Source: a virus. From it: a stretch of 21,614 bases of DNA. Where the stretch lies: positions 1 to 21,614 of the IMG/VR virus record IMGVR_UViG_3300006790_000133. One strand, written 5' to 3'. The position numbers and the translations under genes are program-made. Of the stretch, positions 1-5,978 are shown one piece after another. How positions within the stretch are numbered: position 1 is the first letter of the stretch; every line of letters starts with the position of its first letter. The notes beneath the pieces were generated by a model. That model had not been told where the DNA came from, ran no database searches, and saw only the letters and a list, made by a program, of their open reading frames with translations.

Positions 1-135
1 GATCCTGCTGAAGGACCAAAGCAAACGGAATTAGAAAACATGATTCAGTTCTACATTGATTGTGAAGAGTATGAAAGATGTGCTAAGATCCAAACCATAC
101 TAAATAAGCACTATCCTAACACAATAAATGAATAA
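1..135 (+). CDS. Hypothetical protein, C-terminal fragment
   Basis: The frame is open from the first base and ends at TAA 133-135, giving the last 44 residues of a protein that begins outside the window. The fragment contains a helical stretch with the pattern ENMIQFYIDCEEYERCAKIQ, which resembles the acidic, helix-hairpin style of UVR-like motifs often seen in tiny phage proteins. That resemblance is by eye only and does not give a function. The next gene starts 3 bases after the stop, so it is probably co-transcribed with the small basic genes that follow. Confidence 0.6.
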   Translation, partial: DPAEGPKQTELENMIQFYIDCEEYERCAKIQTILNKHYPNTINE

Positions 136-137
136 TT

Positions 138-341
138 ATGGCACTAAAGAAAGCAAAAAAAGGAAAAAGCACCGTAAATAGTTCAGGTAATTACACTAAA
201 CCAACACTTCGTAAAAGATTATTTAATCAAATCAAAGCCGGAAGTAAGGGTGGAAGACCAGGACAATGGTCAGCACGTAAAGCTCAAATGCTAGCTAAAA
301 AATATAAAGCTGCTGGTGGAGGTTATAAAACTAAAAAGTAA
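138..341 (+). CDS. Small, extremely lysine-rich basic protein without acidic residues
   Basis: The 67-residue product has about 16 Lys and 4 Arg and contains no Asp or Glu, so it is strongly cationic. The N-terminal 12 residues are a Lys-rich tail. The centre carries GSKGGRPGQWSARKAQMLAK followed by a Gly/Tyr-rich end. I recall this 'GGRPGQWSARKAQ..A..Y..AGGGY' pattern from small proteins of environmental phages and some giant viruses, but no function is established that I can name. A role in binding or condensing DNA is inferred from charge. The stop codon overlaps the next start (TAATG), which suggests translational coupling with the lipoprotein gene. An antisense reading frame here is a shadow. 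Confidence 0.8.
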   Translation: MALKKAKKGKSTVNSSGNYTKPTLRKRLFNQIKAGSKGGRPGQWSARKAQMLAKKYKAAGGGYKTKK

Positions 342-553
342 TGAAGAGAAAGGTACTAACAATATTATTATTATTTGTTATGAGCTGTGGACCAGCAAAA
401 CCATCATGGGAATATAAGAAAGCACCTGATACTTTATTTGAAGCGGTTAACGTAAAAGATAATCCAAACGTAACTAAGAATGATAAAACAATACTGGGAC
501 TTTTATTTTCAGGTATGGTTTTATTTGTATTACACACATTTGTAACAAGATAA
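341..553 (+). CDS. Small lipoprotein with C-terminal membrane segment (candidate u-spanin)
   Basis: The 70-residue product begins with a basic n-region (MKRK), a hydrophobic core and a lipobox-like VMSC, so Cys16 is the likely lipidated residue. A polar linker of about 33 residues follows. Residues 50-68 form a second hydrophobic stretch, ending in Thr-Arg. A lipoprotein signal plus a C-terminal transmembrane segment is the architecture of unimolecular spanins such as phage T1 gp11, which link outer and inner membranes and fuse them at lysis. The endolysin gene is 1.3 kb downstream. The protein is short for a u-spanin: the linker would reach roughly 11 nm only if fully extended. It could instead be another membrane lipoprotein. 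It overlaps both neighbours by one base (TAATG). Confidence 0.7.
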   Translation: MKRKVLTILLLFVMSCGPAKPSWEYKKAPDTLFEAVNVKDNPNVTKNDKTILGLLFSGMVLFVLHTFVTR

Positions 554-795
554 TGGCAAAGACTAAACAACAAAAAAGCTTAGATAGATGGACTAGACAG
601 AAGTGGAGAACTCCATCTGGTAAGAAAAGTTCTGAGACTGGTGAAGTATATGCACCGTCTAAGACTATTTCTAAGCTTAAAAGTACCAAGAAAGGTAGAG
701 CTAAGCTAGCTGCAGCTAATAAAAAGAAGAGAGCTGCTACTAAGAAAGGTAAACAGCACGCAAAGCATGGATTGCACAAAGGTAAAAAGAGATAG
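553..795 (+). CDS. Small lysine-rich protein, DUF5872-like
   Basis: The 80-residue product has about 22 Lys and 6 Arg against 3 acidic residues. The first half contains SLDRWTRQKWRTPSGKKSSE and then a YAPSKTISKL segment. This 'WT.Q.WRT.SGK.S...GE.Y.PSK.I..L' order matches my memory of the DUF5872 family, found in phages and large DNA viruses and without assigned function. The second half is an almost pure Lys/Ala/Gly/His tail that resembles nucleic-acid-binding tails. DNA or RNA binding is an inference from charge. It starts in a TAATG overlap with the lipoprotein gene and ends 2 bases before the next basic gene. Confidence 0.8.
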   Translation: MAKTKQQKSLDRWTRQKWRTPSGKKSSETGEVYAPSKTISKLKSTKKGRAKLAAANKKKRAATKKGKQHAKHGLHKGKKR

Positions 796-797
796 TA

Positions 798-1088
798 ATG
801 GCAAAGAAAAAAGATAGTAGATTAGCAAGAGCAGGTGTTAGTGGTTATAATAAACCAAAGCGTACACCAAATCATCCTAAAAAGTCACACATTGTTGTAG
901 CAAAAGAGGGTGATAAAGTCAAAACAATCCGTTTTGGAGAACAAGGAGCACGTACAGCAGGTAAACCTAAAGCTGGTGAATCTTCACGTATGAAGAAAAA
1001 ACGTGCATCTTTTAAAGCTCGTCATGCTAAAAACATAAAAAAAGGTAAAATGTCAGCAGCATACTGGGCAAATAGAGTAAAATGGTAG
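798..1088 (+). CDS. Small basic protein, third of a lysine-rich set
   Basis: The 96-residue product is basic throughout. The middle has a VKTIRFGEQGA segment and the C-terminal third reads KKKRASFKARHAKNIKKGKM, then an aromatic end (AAYWANRVKW). The 'KTIRFG..G....K......R..SFKARH.......K.SA.YWA..V.W' pattern is one I know from many marine and environmental phages. The protein is conserved but uncharacterised. A DNA-associated or virion-internal role is possible but unproven. The gene overlaps the start of the 55-residue ORF at 1082. Confidence 0.8.
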   Translation: MAKKKDSRLARAGVSGYNKPKRTPNHPKKSHIVVAKEGDKVKTIRFGEQGARTAGKPKAGESSRMKKKRASFKARHAKNIKKGKMSAAYWANRVKW

Positions 1089-1249
1089 AAGCTTTAAAAC
1101 ATATACTTGGTTTTTGTGGAGAACACTGGCATCCAAACATATGGACTGTAATAGGATCTACCCCTGTAATAGGGACAACCATTTATTATATCAAGTGTAA
1201 ATGCGGTGGTTGGTTCCAAAAGCATAAAAGCAACTGTAAAAATAAATGA
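1082..1249 (+). CDS. 55-residue Cys/His protein
   Basis: The ATG at 1082 lies inside the end of the preceding basic-protein gene, and the frame runs to TGA 1247-1249, which itself overlaps the next start (ATGA). These overlaps on both sides, together with the absence of any other gene in 1089-1245, support a real gene. The product has Cys12, His15 and His17 near the start and a CKCGG motif (Cys39, Cys41) followed by Cys52 near the end. This could form a small zinc site. A weakly hydrophobic stretch occupies residues 20-37. I do not recognise a family. Function unknown. Confidence 0.6.
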   Translation: MVEALKHILGFCGEHWHPNIWTVIGSTPVIGTTIYYIKCKCGGWFQKHKSNCKNK

Positions 1250-1497
1250 TTATGACTGAGGCAAGCATTAAAAAACTAGGATTTGATAGGGTTGATGTTT
1301 CTGCTGAAGAGTCTGGAGATCATGCATACTATTTTTACACCTACAAGATAGGTCACATTGATCTTATATCTAATAGTGATGATAATTTACAAGATGGTAA
1401 ATGGATCGTAGAGATATTAGAAGGTAATATACAATTTCACAATTCTACCGAAGTCAAAAAGGTGATTCAAATATTAGAACGTAATAAACTTTCTTAA
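1246..1497 (+). CDS. Hypothetical small protein
   Basis: The 83-residue, mildly acidic product contains a YYFYTYKIGHIDLISNSDD segment and an alternating hydrophobic pattern in KWIVEILEGNIQF, which suggests a small beta-rich fold followed by a C-terminal helix. I do not recognise a named domain. The start at 1246 overlaps the previous stop by ATGA; a second in-frame ATG at 1252 is a possible alternative. It is the last gene before the promoter region at 1498-1575, so it may end the upstream transcription unit, although no obvious terminator hairpin follows. Confidence 0.65.
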   Translation: MIMTEASIKKLGFDRVDVSAEESGDHAYYFYTYKIGHIDLISNSDDNLQDGKWIVEILEGNIQFHNSTEVKKVIQILERNKLS

Positions 1498-1515
1498 AAT
1501 AATTCTGCTAAACTT

Positions 1516-1544
1516 TTGAAATTTAAACTATTTATATATATTTG
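1516..1544 (+). promoter_or_regulatory. Bacteroidota-type promoter
   Basis: TTG at 1516-1518 (within TTTTG) is followed after 18 bases by TATATTTG at 1537-1544. This is a full match to the known Bacteroidota consensus of a -33 TTG/TTTG and a -7 TAnnTTTG box. It lies in the 78-base gap before the gene at 1576, so it should drive that gene, the endolysin and the genes after it. The -7 region overlaps an inverted repeat, ATATTT-GT-AAATAT (1538-1551). Confidence 0.6.
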
Positions 1545-1561
1545 TAAATATGTTTAATTTT

Positions 1562-1575
1562 AAAAACCAAATAAA
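1562..1575 (+). promoter_or_regulatory. Recurrent A-rich start leader (copy 1)
   Basis: AAAAACCAAATAAA lies immediately before the ATG at 1576. Near-identical sequences precede the ATGs at 6040, 11396, 14776 and 18829. There is no Shine-Dalgarno-like purine run, so this may be the translation initiation signal for genes that are not coupled to an upstream stop codon. Confidence 0.5.
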
Positions 1576-1878
1576 ATGGCAGATGTCAAAAATTTAAATC
1601 CTGATTTACAGGAAAAAGAACCTCAGCTTACGCAAGAAGAACTTAAGCAGCGTAGAGAAGAGATTACACAATTCTATAAAGACAATATACCTCATCTAAC
1701 AGTACAAGCTGAGTATGAGGCACTACTTGCTGATATAGATAAATCAAGAGCTGAAAGATTACAAGCTCAAATGTTTATGGCACAAGCAGCTGCACAACAA
1801 AATCCTAGTGAAGGACCTTCAGAGGATGAGTTAGCATTCAAGAAAGCAATGGAAGAAGCTGCTAAAAAAGCAGAATAG
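1576..1878 (+). CDS. Acidic helical protein, unknown function
   Basis: The 100-residue product is charged and predicted helical by eye: an ELKQRREEITQFYKDNIPHL segment around residues 22-41, then EYEALLADIDKSRAERLQAQ around 47-66, an Ala/Gln-rich stretch and an acidic C-terminus. I believe similar proteins occur in related Bacteroidota phages but know no function. It is the first gene after the promoter and the leader motif, and its stop is followed within one base by the endolysin start. A small structural or terminase-associated coiled-coil role is possible but only a guess. Confidence 0.7.
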   Translation: MADVKNLNPDLQEKEPQLTQEELKQRREEITQFYKDNIPHLTVQAEYEALLADIDKSRAERLQAQMFMAQAAAQQNPSEGPSEDELAFKKAMEEAAKKAE

Positions 1879-1879
1879 T

Positions 1880-2800
1880 ATGAAAGTAATAAAAAAAGGA
1901 GACAAGGGTTTAGATGTTAAAACCTTGCAACAGAAATTACAGATCACACCTGATGGTGTCTTTGGACCTAACACAGAAAAACATGTGATTAGATTTCAAA
2001 TGATGCATGGATTAGTAGCAGATGGAATAGTGGGATCAGACACATGGACTTTAATTTTAAGTCTCCCAGATTGTAGAACGGTTGAGATTGATGAAGATAC
2101 TGATACATATGAACAATACTTCACAACTAACTATGATCAAGTGATTCATAGACATTATCTACCTAAAGGTGAATATGTAGAAGGACCAATTAAAAATGAC
2201 TACATCTTTTTACACCACACAGCAGGTGGTGCTAATCCTTATAGATGCATAGACCATTGGGGAAGAGATGATAGAGGGCGTATAGCTACAGAATTTGTTC
2301 TAGGTGGGATTAACCACAGAAATGGTGATAGTGAATATGATGGTGTAATGGTTCAAGCATTTCCAACAGGATGTCAAGGGTTTCATCTAGGTAAAACAGG
2401 ATCTGGATATATGAATAGACATTCAGTTGGTATAGAAATTTGTAGCATAGGTTACTTAGATAAACAATACAAAAGCTATGTTGGATCAACTTGTCAAGAA
2501 GAACAAGTTGTTGGATTACCAGAAGCATTTAAAGGTAAATTATACTGGCATGCTTACTCTGAAAAACAAATCAAAGAAACTGAAAAGTGGATTAGATGGG
2601 TTGGAGAAAGAGATGGTATTGATATAAGATTAGGATTAAAACAATTTATCAAGAAATATGGGCCAACAAAAGGATTTGATTTCCAAGAAGATGCTTATTA
2701 CGGAAAAGTAAAAGGTTTACTATCTCATGGAAATGTAAGAACAGGCAAATCTGATTGTTATCCACACCCAGACTTTGTTGATATGATAATGAGTTTATAA
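1880..2800 (+). CDS. Endolysin: peptidoglycan-binding domain plus N-acetylmuramoyl-L-alanine amidase
   Basis: The 306-residue product cleaves the bond between N-acetylmuramic acid and L-alanine of peptidoglycan, releasing phage at the end of infection. Residues 5-60 are a PG_binding_1-type domain with the typical KGLDVKTLQQKL, DGVFGPNT and DGIVGSDTW signatures. Residues from about 105 to 300 are an Amidase_2 type domain: YIFLHHTAGG supplies the first zinc His (112 or 113), RHSVGIEICS is the conserved core strand, and SHGNVRTGKSDC gives His283, Lys290 and Cys293, matching the second His, the catalytic Lys and the Cys ligand of T7 lysozyme-like amidases. No signal peptide is visible, so export would need a holin, which I did not find. 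The gene shares a TAATG junction with the next gene. Confidence 0.92.
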   Translation: MKVIKKGDKGLDVKTLQQKLQITPDGVFGPNTEKHVIRFQMMHGLVADGIVGSDTWTLILSLPDCRTVEIDEDTDTYEQYFTTNYDQVIHRHYLPKGEYVEGPIKNDYIFLHHTAGGANPYRCIDHWGRDDRGRIATEFVLGGINHRNGDSEYDGVMVQAFPTGCQGFHLGKTGSGYMNRHSVGIEICSIGYLDKQYKSYVGSTCQEEQVVGLPEAFKGKLYWHAYSEKQIKETEKWIRWVGERDGIDIRLGLKQFIKKYGPTKGFDFQEDAYYGKVKGLLSHGNVRTGKSDCYPHPDFVDMIMSL

Positions 2801-3180
2801 TGGCATTAGTAAATAAAGTAGATTTAAAACTTAAAGTAACTATTGATGAATCAATTAAGTATCAAATACTTACATATTGTTTCTTTAATAACATACTAAT
2901 AAGTAACTCTGACTTAAAATTTTTATGTGAACTTTCTAAGAATGATGATATGGAACTTACTAAATTTTGTATTGAATTAGTAAAGCAAGATATTTTTAAA
3001 AGTCCACAATCAGCTAGAAATGCAATTACCAAAGCAGAAAAAAAGGGTTTGTTAATTAAAAAAGGAAATAATAAAAAGACTATATCAATCAATAAAGATA
3101 TAAATGTTCAGACTCAAGGTTTAGTTTTATTAGACTATAAAGTATTAGGTAATGCATCCCAAGTCACACAAGGAGTTTAA
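2800..3180 (+). CDS. Winged-helix-like DNA-binding protein (putative)
   Basis: The 126-residue product is basic in its C-terminal half. The segment SPQSARNAITKAEKKGLLIK resembles a recognition helix followed by the wing of a winged-helix domain, and the end (QTQGLVLLDYKVLG) resembles the conserved tail of small phage proteins from Bacteroidota phages, including crAss-like ones, as I remember them. Binding DNA is therefore likely but not shown. It overlaps the endolysin stop by one base and its last 29 bases overlap the HU/IHF-like gene, which suggests coupled translation of two DNA-binding proteins. Confidence 0.7.
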   Translation: MALVNKVDLKLKVTIDESIKYQILTYCFFNNILISNSDLKFLCELSKNDDMELTKFCIELVKQDIFKSPQSARNAITKAEKKGLLIKKGNNKKTISINKDINVQTQGLVLLDYKVLGNASQVTQGV

Positions 3181-3508
3181 GAAAGAAATTGCAGAAGATG
3201 TTGGTGTTCATCCACAAGTTGTAGATGATTTTATAACATTTTATTATGCAAAGTTAAGAAAGAAGCTTGCTAATTTAAGTTTTCCAAGAGTGTATGTAGA
3301 AGGATTAGGTACATTTGAATTAAGAAAAAATAAATTAGATAAAGCTATAATGAAAAACAAAAGTTTACTTGGTAATATAGCTAAGAGAACTTATAATGGT
3401 TATGCTAAAAGTGAAGATGTAAAGGAAGACATTGTAAAAATGGAAGCAGCCATGAAGCAAATAGAAGAAGATTTATTAAACAAAAAGAAATTTAAAAATG
3501 GCAAATAA
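3152..3508 (+). CDS. HU/IHF-like DNA-bending protein
   Basis: The 118-residue product matches the HU/IHF fold in its first 60 residues: a helix, a conserved GVHPQVVDDFITFYYAKL helix, then VYVEGLGTFELRK, equivalent to the family signature 'G.GTFEVR'. Such proteins dimerise and bend DNA, and IHF-like subunits are a known part of crAss-like phage gene sets. After the signature, the usual arm with 'R.GRNP.TG' is not seen. Instead there is a Lys-rich segment and a charged helical C-terminus (residues 80-118) that is longer than in bacterial HU (about 90 residues). The DNA contact may therefore differ. Overlaps with both neighbours suggest an operon. Confidence 0.75.
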   Translation: MHPKSHKEFKKEIAEDVGVHPQVVDDFITFYYAKLRKKLANLSFPRVYVEGLGTFELRKNKLDKAIMKNKSLLGNIAKRTYNGYAKSEDVKEDIVKMEAAMKQIEEDLLNKKKFKNGK

Positions 3509-3827
3509 GTGGAAAAAATATGTTGATGTTTTTAAGAATATTGATAAGATAGCTGAAGGCATTAAAAACAATATCTTTAAAAAAGAACATATTGAAGCTG
3601 TAGCTACTGATAGATTTCAAATATGTGTTAGATGTTCTTTGTTTGATGCAAAAGGAGATGATTGTGTAGCACCAGGATCACAACCATGTTGTTCTGATTG
3701 TGGTTGTAGTCTTGCATTTAAGGTGAGATCATTATCATCAGAATGCCCAAAAGGGTATTGGGATGCTCTAGTAACTGAAGAGCAAGAAGATATAATAACA
3801 AATCAAATAAATAAAAATGGAGATTAA
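3498..3827 (+). CDS. Cys-rich zinc-ribbon-like protein
   Basis: The 109-residue product has a basic helical N-terminus and then eight cysteines: Cys43, 46, 56, 64, 65, 68, 70 and 83. The core QICVRCSLFD...CCSDCGCSL is a zinc-ribbon-like arrangement with two CxxC pairs, and RSLSSECPKGYW follows. I recall this as a conserved protein of Bacteroidota phages with no assigned function. Metal binding is very likely from the pattern. A regulatory or DNA-associated role is inferred from the neighbouring HU-like and winged-helix genes. It starts inside the end of the HU-like gene. Confidence 0.75.
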   Translation: MANKWKKYVDVFKNIDKIAEGIKNNIFKKEHIEAVATDRFQICVRCSLFDAKGDDCVAPGSQPCCSDCGCSLAFKVRSLSSECPKGYWDALVTEEQEDIITNQINKNGD

Positions 3828-3903
3828 TTATATTTATAACGGAGAAGTAACTAAAGTAACTACAGAGACAGAAGGTTACTGGTATACTTCAATAACACTA
3901 TAG
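3817..3903 (+). CDS. 28-residue small ORF
   Basis: This frame starts with an ATG inside the end of the zinc-ribbon-like gene and ends at TAG 3901-3903, two bases before the nuclease start. It fills the only gap in this operon exactly, which is how real genes are spaced here. The product, MEINYIYNGEVTKVTTETEG plus eight residues, has a beta-hairpin-like alternation and several aromatic residues. It has no recognised domain. It could be a functional micropeptide, or the gap may simply be untranslated. Confidence 0.4.
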   Translation: MEINYIYNGEVTKVTTETEGYWYTSITL

Positions 3904-3905
3904 TC

Positions 3906-4724
3906 ATGGCAATAGTATTTAAAGAAGAAGGACATGTATATGAAAGCATTGATCAAGATAACATAAACTGGATCAGTGTAACTTCTTTAGTAGGTAAATT
4001 TAAACCTAAATTTGATAGAGAAGGTCAAGCTAAAAAGTCTTCAAAGAATAAAAGATCTAAGTGGTATGGTATGACTCCAAAAGAAATACTTGCTGCATGG
4101 GATGGTGAAACAGAAAGGGCAATAAAACTTGGTAACTTTTATCATGATCAACGTGAAGCAGACATTTGTGATTTAGATACACTATCTAGAAAAGGTGTTG
4201 AGCTACCTATTGTTAGACCATTGATAGATGAAGAATCAGGTGCAAAAGTAGCCCCAGTACAAAAGATAGGTGAAGGCATTTATCCTGAACATCTAGTATA
4301 TTTAAAGTCATTAGGTATTTGTGGTCAAGCAGATTTAGTTGAAGTTGTAAATGGTTATATAAACATAACAGATTACAAAACAAATAAAGAAATAAAATCA
4401 AAAGGATTTACTAATTGGGAAGGAATTACTAGTAAAATGTTTAAGCCAGTAAATCATTTAGATGATTGTAATCTTAATCATTATAACTTACAATTGAGTA
4501 TTTATGCGTATATTATTAAAAAGCACAACCCTAAACTTAAGATAGGAAAGCTTGTCATACAACATGTAAAATTCAAAAAAGTTGGAGAAGACAAAAATGG
4601 TTATCCAATTAATGAACATGTGAACGGAGAACCCGTAATAGAAGAAATAAAAATTTATGAACTACCATATTTAAAAGATGAAGTTACATCTATAATGATG
4701 TGGTTAAAAGACAACCAACAATGA
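3906..4724 (+). CDS. PD-(D/E)XK nuclease, RecB/Cas4-like
   Basis: The 272-residue product has the core of the PD-(D/E)XK nuclease superfamily. LGICGQADLVEV provides the metal-binding Asp143, ITDYKTNK gives Asp156 and Lys158 of the (D/E)XK motif, and NHYNLQLSIYAYI contains the downstream Gln196 and Tyr200 typical of RecB-type nucleases. GNFYHDQ around residue 77 resembles the N-terminal motif I helix with His80. Such enzymes process or degrade DNA ends. In phages they take part in replication, recombination or host DNA breakdown. Nucleases of this type are part of known crAss-like gene sets. The gene lies between DNA-binding genes and the packaging genes. The next gene begins in its stop codon (ATGA). 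Confidence 0.85.
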   Translation: MAIVFKEEGHVYESIDQDNINWISVTSLVGKFKPKFDREGQAKKSSKNKRSKWYGMTPKEILAAWDGETERAIKLGNFYHDQREADICDLDTLSRKGVELPIVRPLIDEESGAKVAPVQKIGEGIYPEHLVYLKSLGICGQADLVEVVNGYINITDYKTNKEIKSKGFTNWEGITSKMFKPVNHLDDCNLNHYNLQLSIYAYIIKKHNPKLKIGKLVIQHVKFKKVGEDKNGYPINEHVNGEPVIEEIKIYELPYLKDEVTSIMMWLKDNQQ

Positions 4725-4978
4725 GATATAAAGAATTTATAGTAGCAATAGCAATACAATCAAGACATTCTAAAGTACCAACAGATTTTAGATTTGAGAA
4801 TACAAAGATAATGATTGATCTTGATAAAGTAGTTTGGTGTAAACAATACTTTCATGAAGCAACTGATGAGTTTAAACATGATTATACAGATGTGTTTATT
4901 GAAGGACAAACAGAAGCAGTAACGCTACAGCATAATTATGATGAGTTTAAAAAACTCCTAAAAAATAAAAGTAAATGA
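4721..4978 (+). CDS. Hypothetical small protein
   Basis: I chose the ATG at 4721, overlapping the nuclease stop by ATGA, rather than the longer in-frame start at 4700, because stop/start overlap is the rule in this operon. The 85-residue product has an alternating pattern (TKIMIDLDKVVWCKQY, then DYTDVFIEGQTEAVTL) that suggests a small beta fold and ends in a Lys-rich helix. No family is recognised. The gene after it also starts in an ATGA overlap. Confidence 0.65.
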   Translation: MRYKEFIVAIAIQSRHSKVPTDFRFENTKIMIDLDKVVWCKQYFHEATDEFKHDYTDVFIEGQTEAVTLQHNYDEFKKLLKNKSK

Positions 4979-5493
4979 TAGTAAAGTTATTTGATGTACA
5001 AAACAGTAAGATAGTATTAACAGAACATTGTTATGCATTACCATTTTTAAAGAAAGTAATGGATGAATATCCAGATACTTATATGCAGGTTTATCAATAT
5101 GTATTTTATATGACCTGTCCTAACCCTGATATGAATCCATTTTTTAATTTACCAGAACATGAAAAGGAAGATATTATAATTGAAGAAATACAATTAGAAG
5201 AGTCTCCAGAAGATGGTACAATTAGATATGCTTTAGATATGTGTAAGAAGTTATATGAAACACCTACCTATAGAGCATATGTAGGTATTAAATCTATGTT
5301 AGATAGATTAGCAAAGTATATGGAGGTAACTGCTATTGAACACGGCAGAGATGGTAATATAAACTCTATGGTTAATGCAGCTGCTAAGTTTGAGTCTATT
5401 AGACAATCTTATAAAGGTGCATTTAGTGACATGAAACAAGAACAAGAAAGCTCTGTGCGTGGTGGTGCAGGTTTAGCTTATGACCAATTATAA
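4975..5493 (+). CDS. Conserved-looking phage protein upstream of packaging genes
   Basis: The 172-residue product is mostly helical. It contains NPFFNLPEHEKEDII near residues 55-69 and a C-terminal half with TPTYRAYVGIKSMLDRLAKY and a long helix. I recall similar 'F.NLPE.EKE..I' proteins in other Bacteroidota phages but no proven function. Because no small terminase subunit is recognisable in the window, this gene, about 800 bases before the large terminase, is one positional candidate for that role. It starts in an ATGA overlap and ends 17 bases before the next gene. Confidence 0.65.
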   Translation: MIVKLFDVQNSKIVLTEHCYALPFLKKVMDEYPDTYMQVYQYVFYMTCPNPDMNPFFNLPEHEKEDIIIEEIQLEESPEDGTIRYALDMCKKLYETPTYRAYVGIKSMLDRLAKYMEVTAIEHGRDGNINSMVNAAAKFESIRQSYKGAFSDMKQEQESSVRGGAGLAYDQL

Positions 5494-5510
5494 ATTTTAA
5501 AATCAACGTT

Positions 5511-5966
5511 ATGAACAAAAAACAAAAAAGAGAAAGAGCAGAAAAATGGTTTGCTGCTCATGGTATTAATCCTAACACGCCAGATTCTGATGGTAATCAA
5601 AGAGTATTAGACATGCGTCCTACTCAAAGTTTTACAGAAGATATGGATGGTGTTATTAGTCATCCTTGTACAATTACTGTAGAAGGATTTTTATTTTATG
5701 CACATGTAACTGTAGAGTTCAATGATGGTACAAACTCTTATGAATTCCAAGGTGGATCTGGAGGAGTAGGTGTAGGTGATTTAACATGTGAAGGTGTTAT
5801 CTACTATGGTAATCAAGACACATTGTTAAAAGCTACAACATTTGGTGTTGCATTTGGTGCAGAAGATGGTGGTGTATGTCAAGTAACTTGGGGTACAAGC
5901 GGTAATGCATCAGCTGCTGGGATAGGTGAAGGCTTAGGTGCTTTTGGTGGAAGTGGATCATGGTAA
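5511..5966 (+). CDS. Glycine-rich beta protein, unknown function
   Basis: The 151-residue product has a basic start (MNKKQKRERAEKWF), then residues 50-140 dominated by Gly, Val, Thr and aromatic residues in alternation: GFLFYAHVTVEFNDG, FQGGSGGVGVGDLTCEG and VAFGAEDGG. This looks like a small beta-barrel or beta-sandwich. The end is an Ala/Gly-rich tail (GIGEGLGAFGGSGSW). There is no signal peptide. I do not recognise the family. Its location directly before GroES and the terminase suggests late expression, perhaps a minor virion component. An AAAATCAACGTT sequence just before its ATG is a weak version of the start leader seen elsewhere. Confidence 0.65.
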   Translation: MNKKQKRERAEKWFAAHGINPNTPDSDGNQRVLDMRPTQSFTEDMDGVISHPCTITVEGFLFYAHVTVEFNDGTNSYEFQGGSGGVGVGDLTCEGVIYYGNQDTLLKATTFGVAFGAEDGGVCQVTWGTSGNASAAGIGEGLGAFGGSGSW

Positions 5967-5978
5967 AAGCAAATACAT

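Noticed and set aside
474-779. 101-residue antisense ORF with hydrophobic stretches, possible holin
   Set aside because: It is the complement of a Lys/Ala-rich gene, which automatically gives Leu/Phe/Ala-rich hydrophobic sequence; no - strand gene context exists anywhere in the window.
5511-5966. VapA-like or secreted beta-barrel protein
   Set aside because: The Gly-rich beta pattern is only superficially similar and there is no signal peptide.
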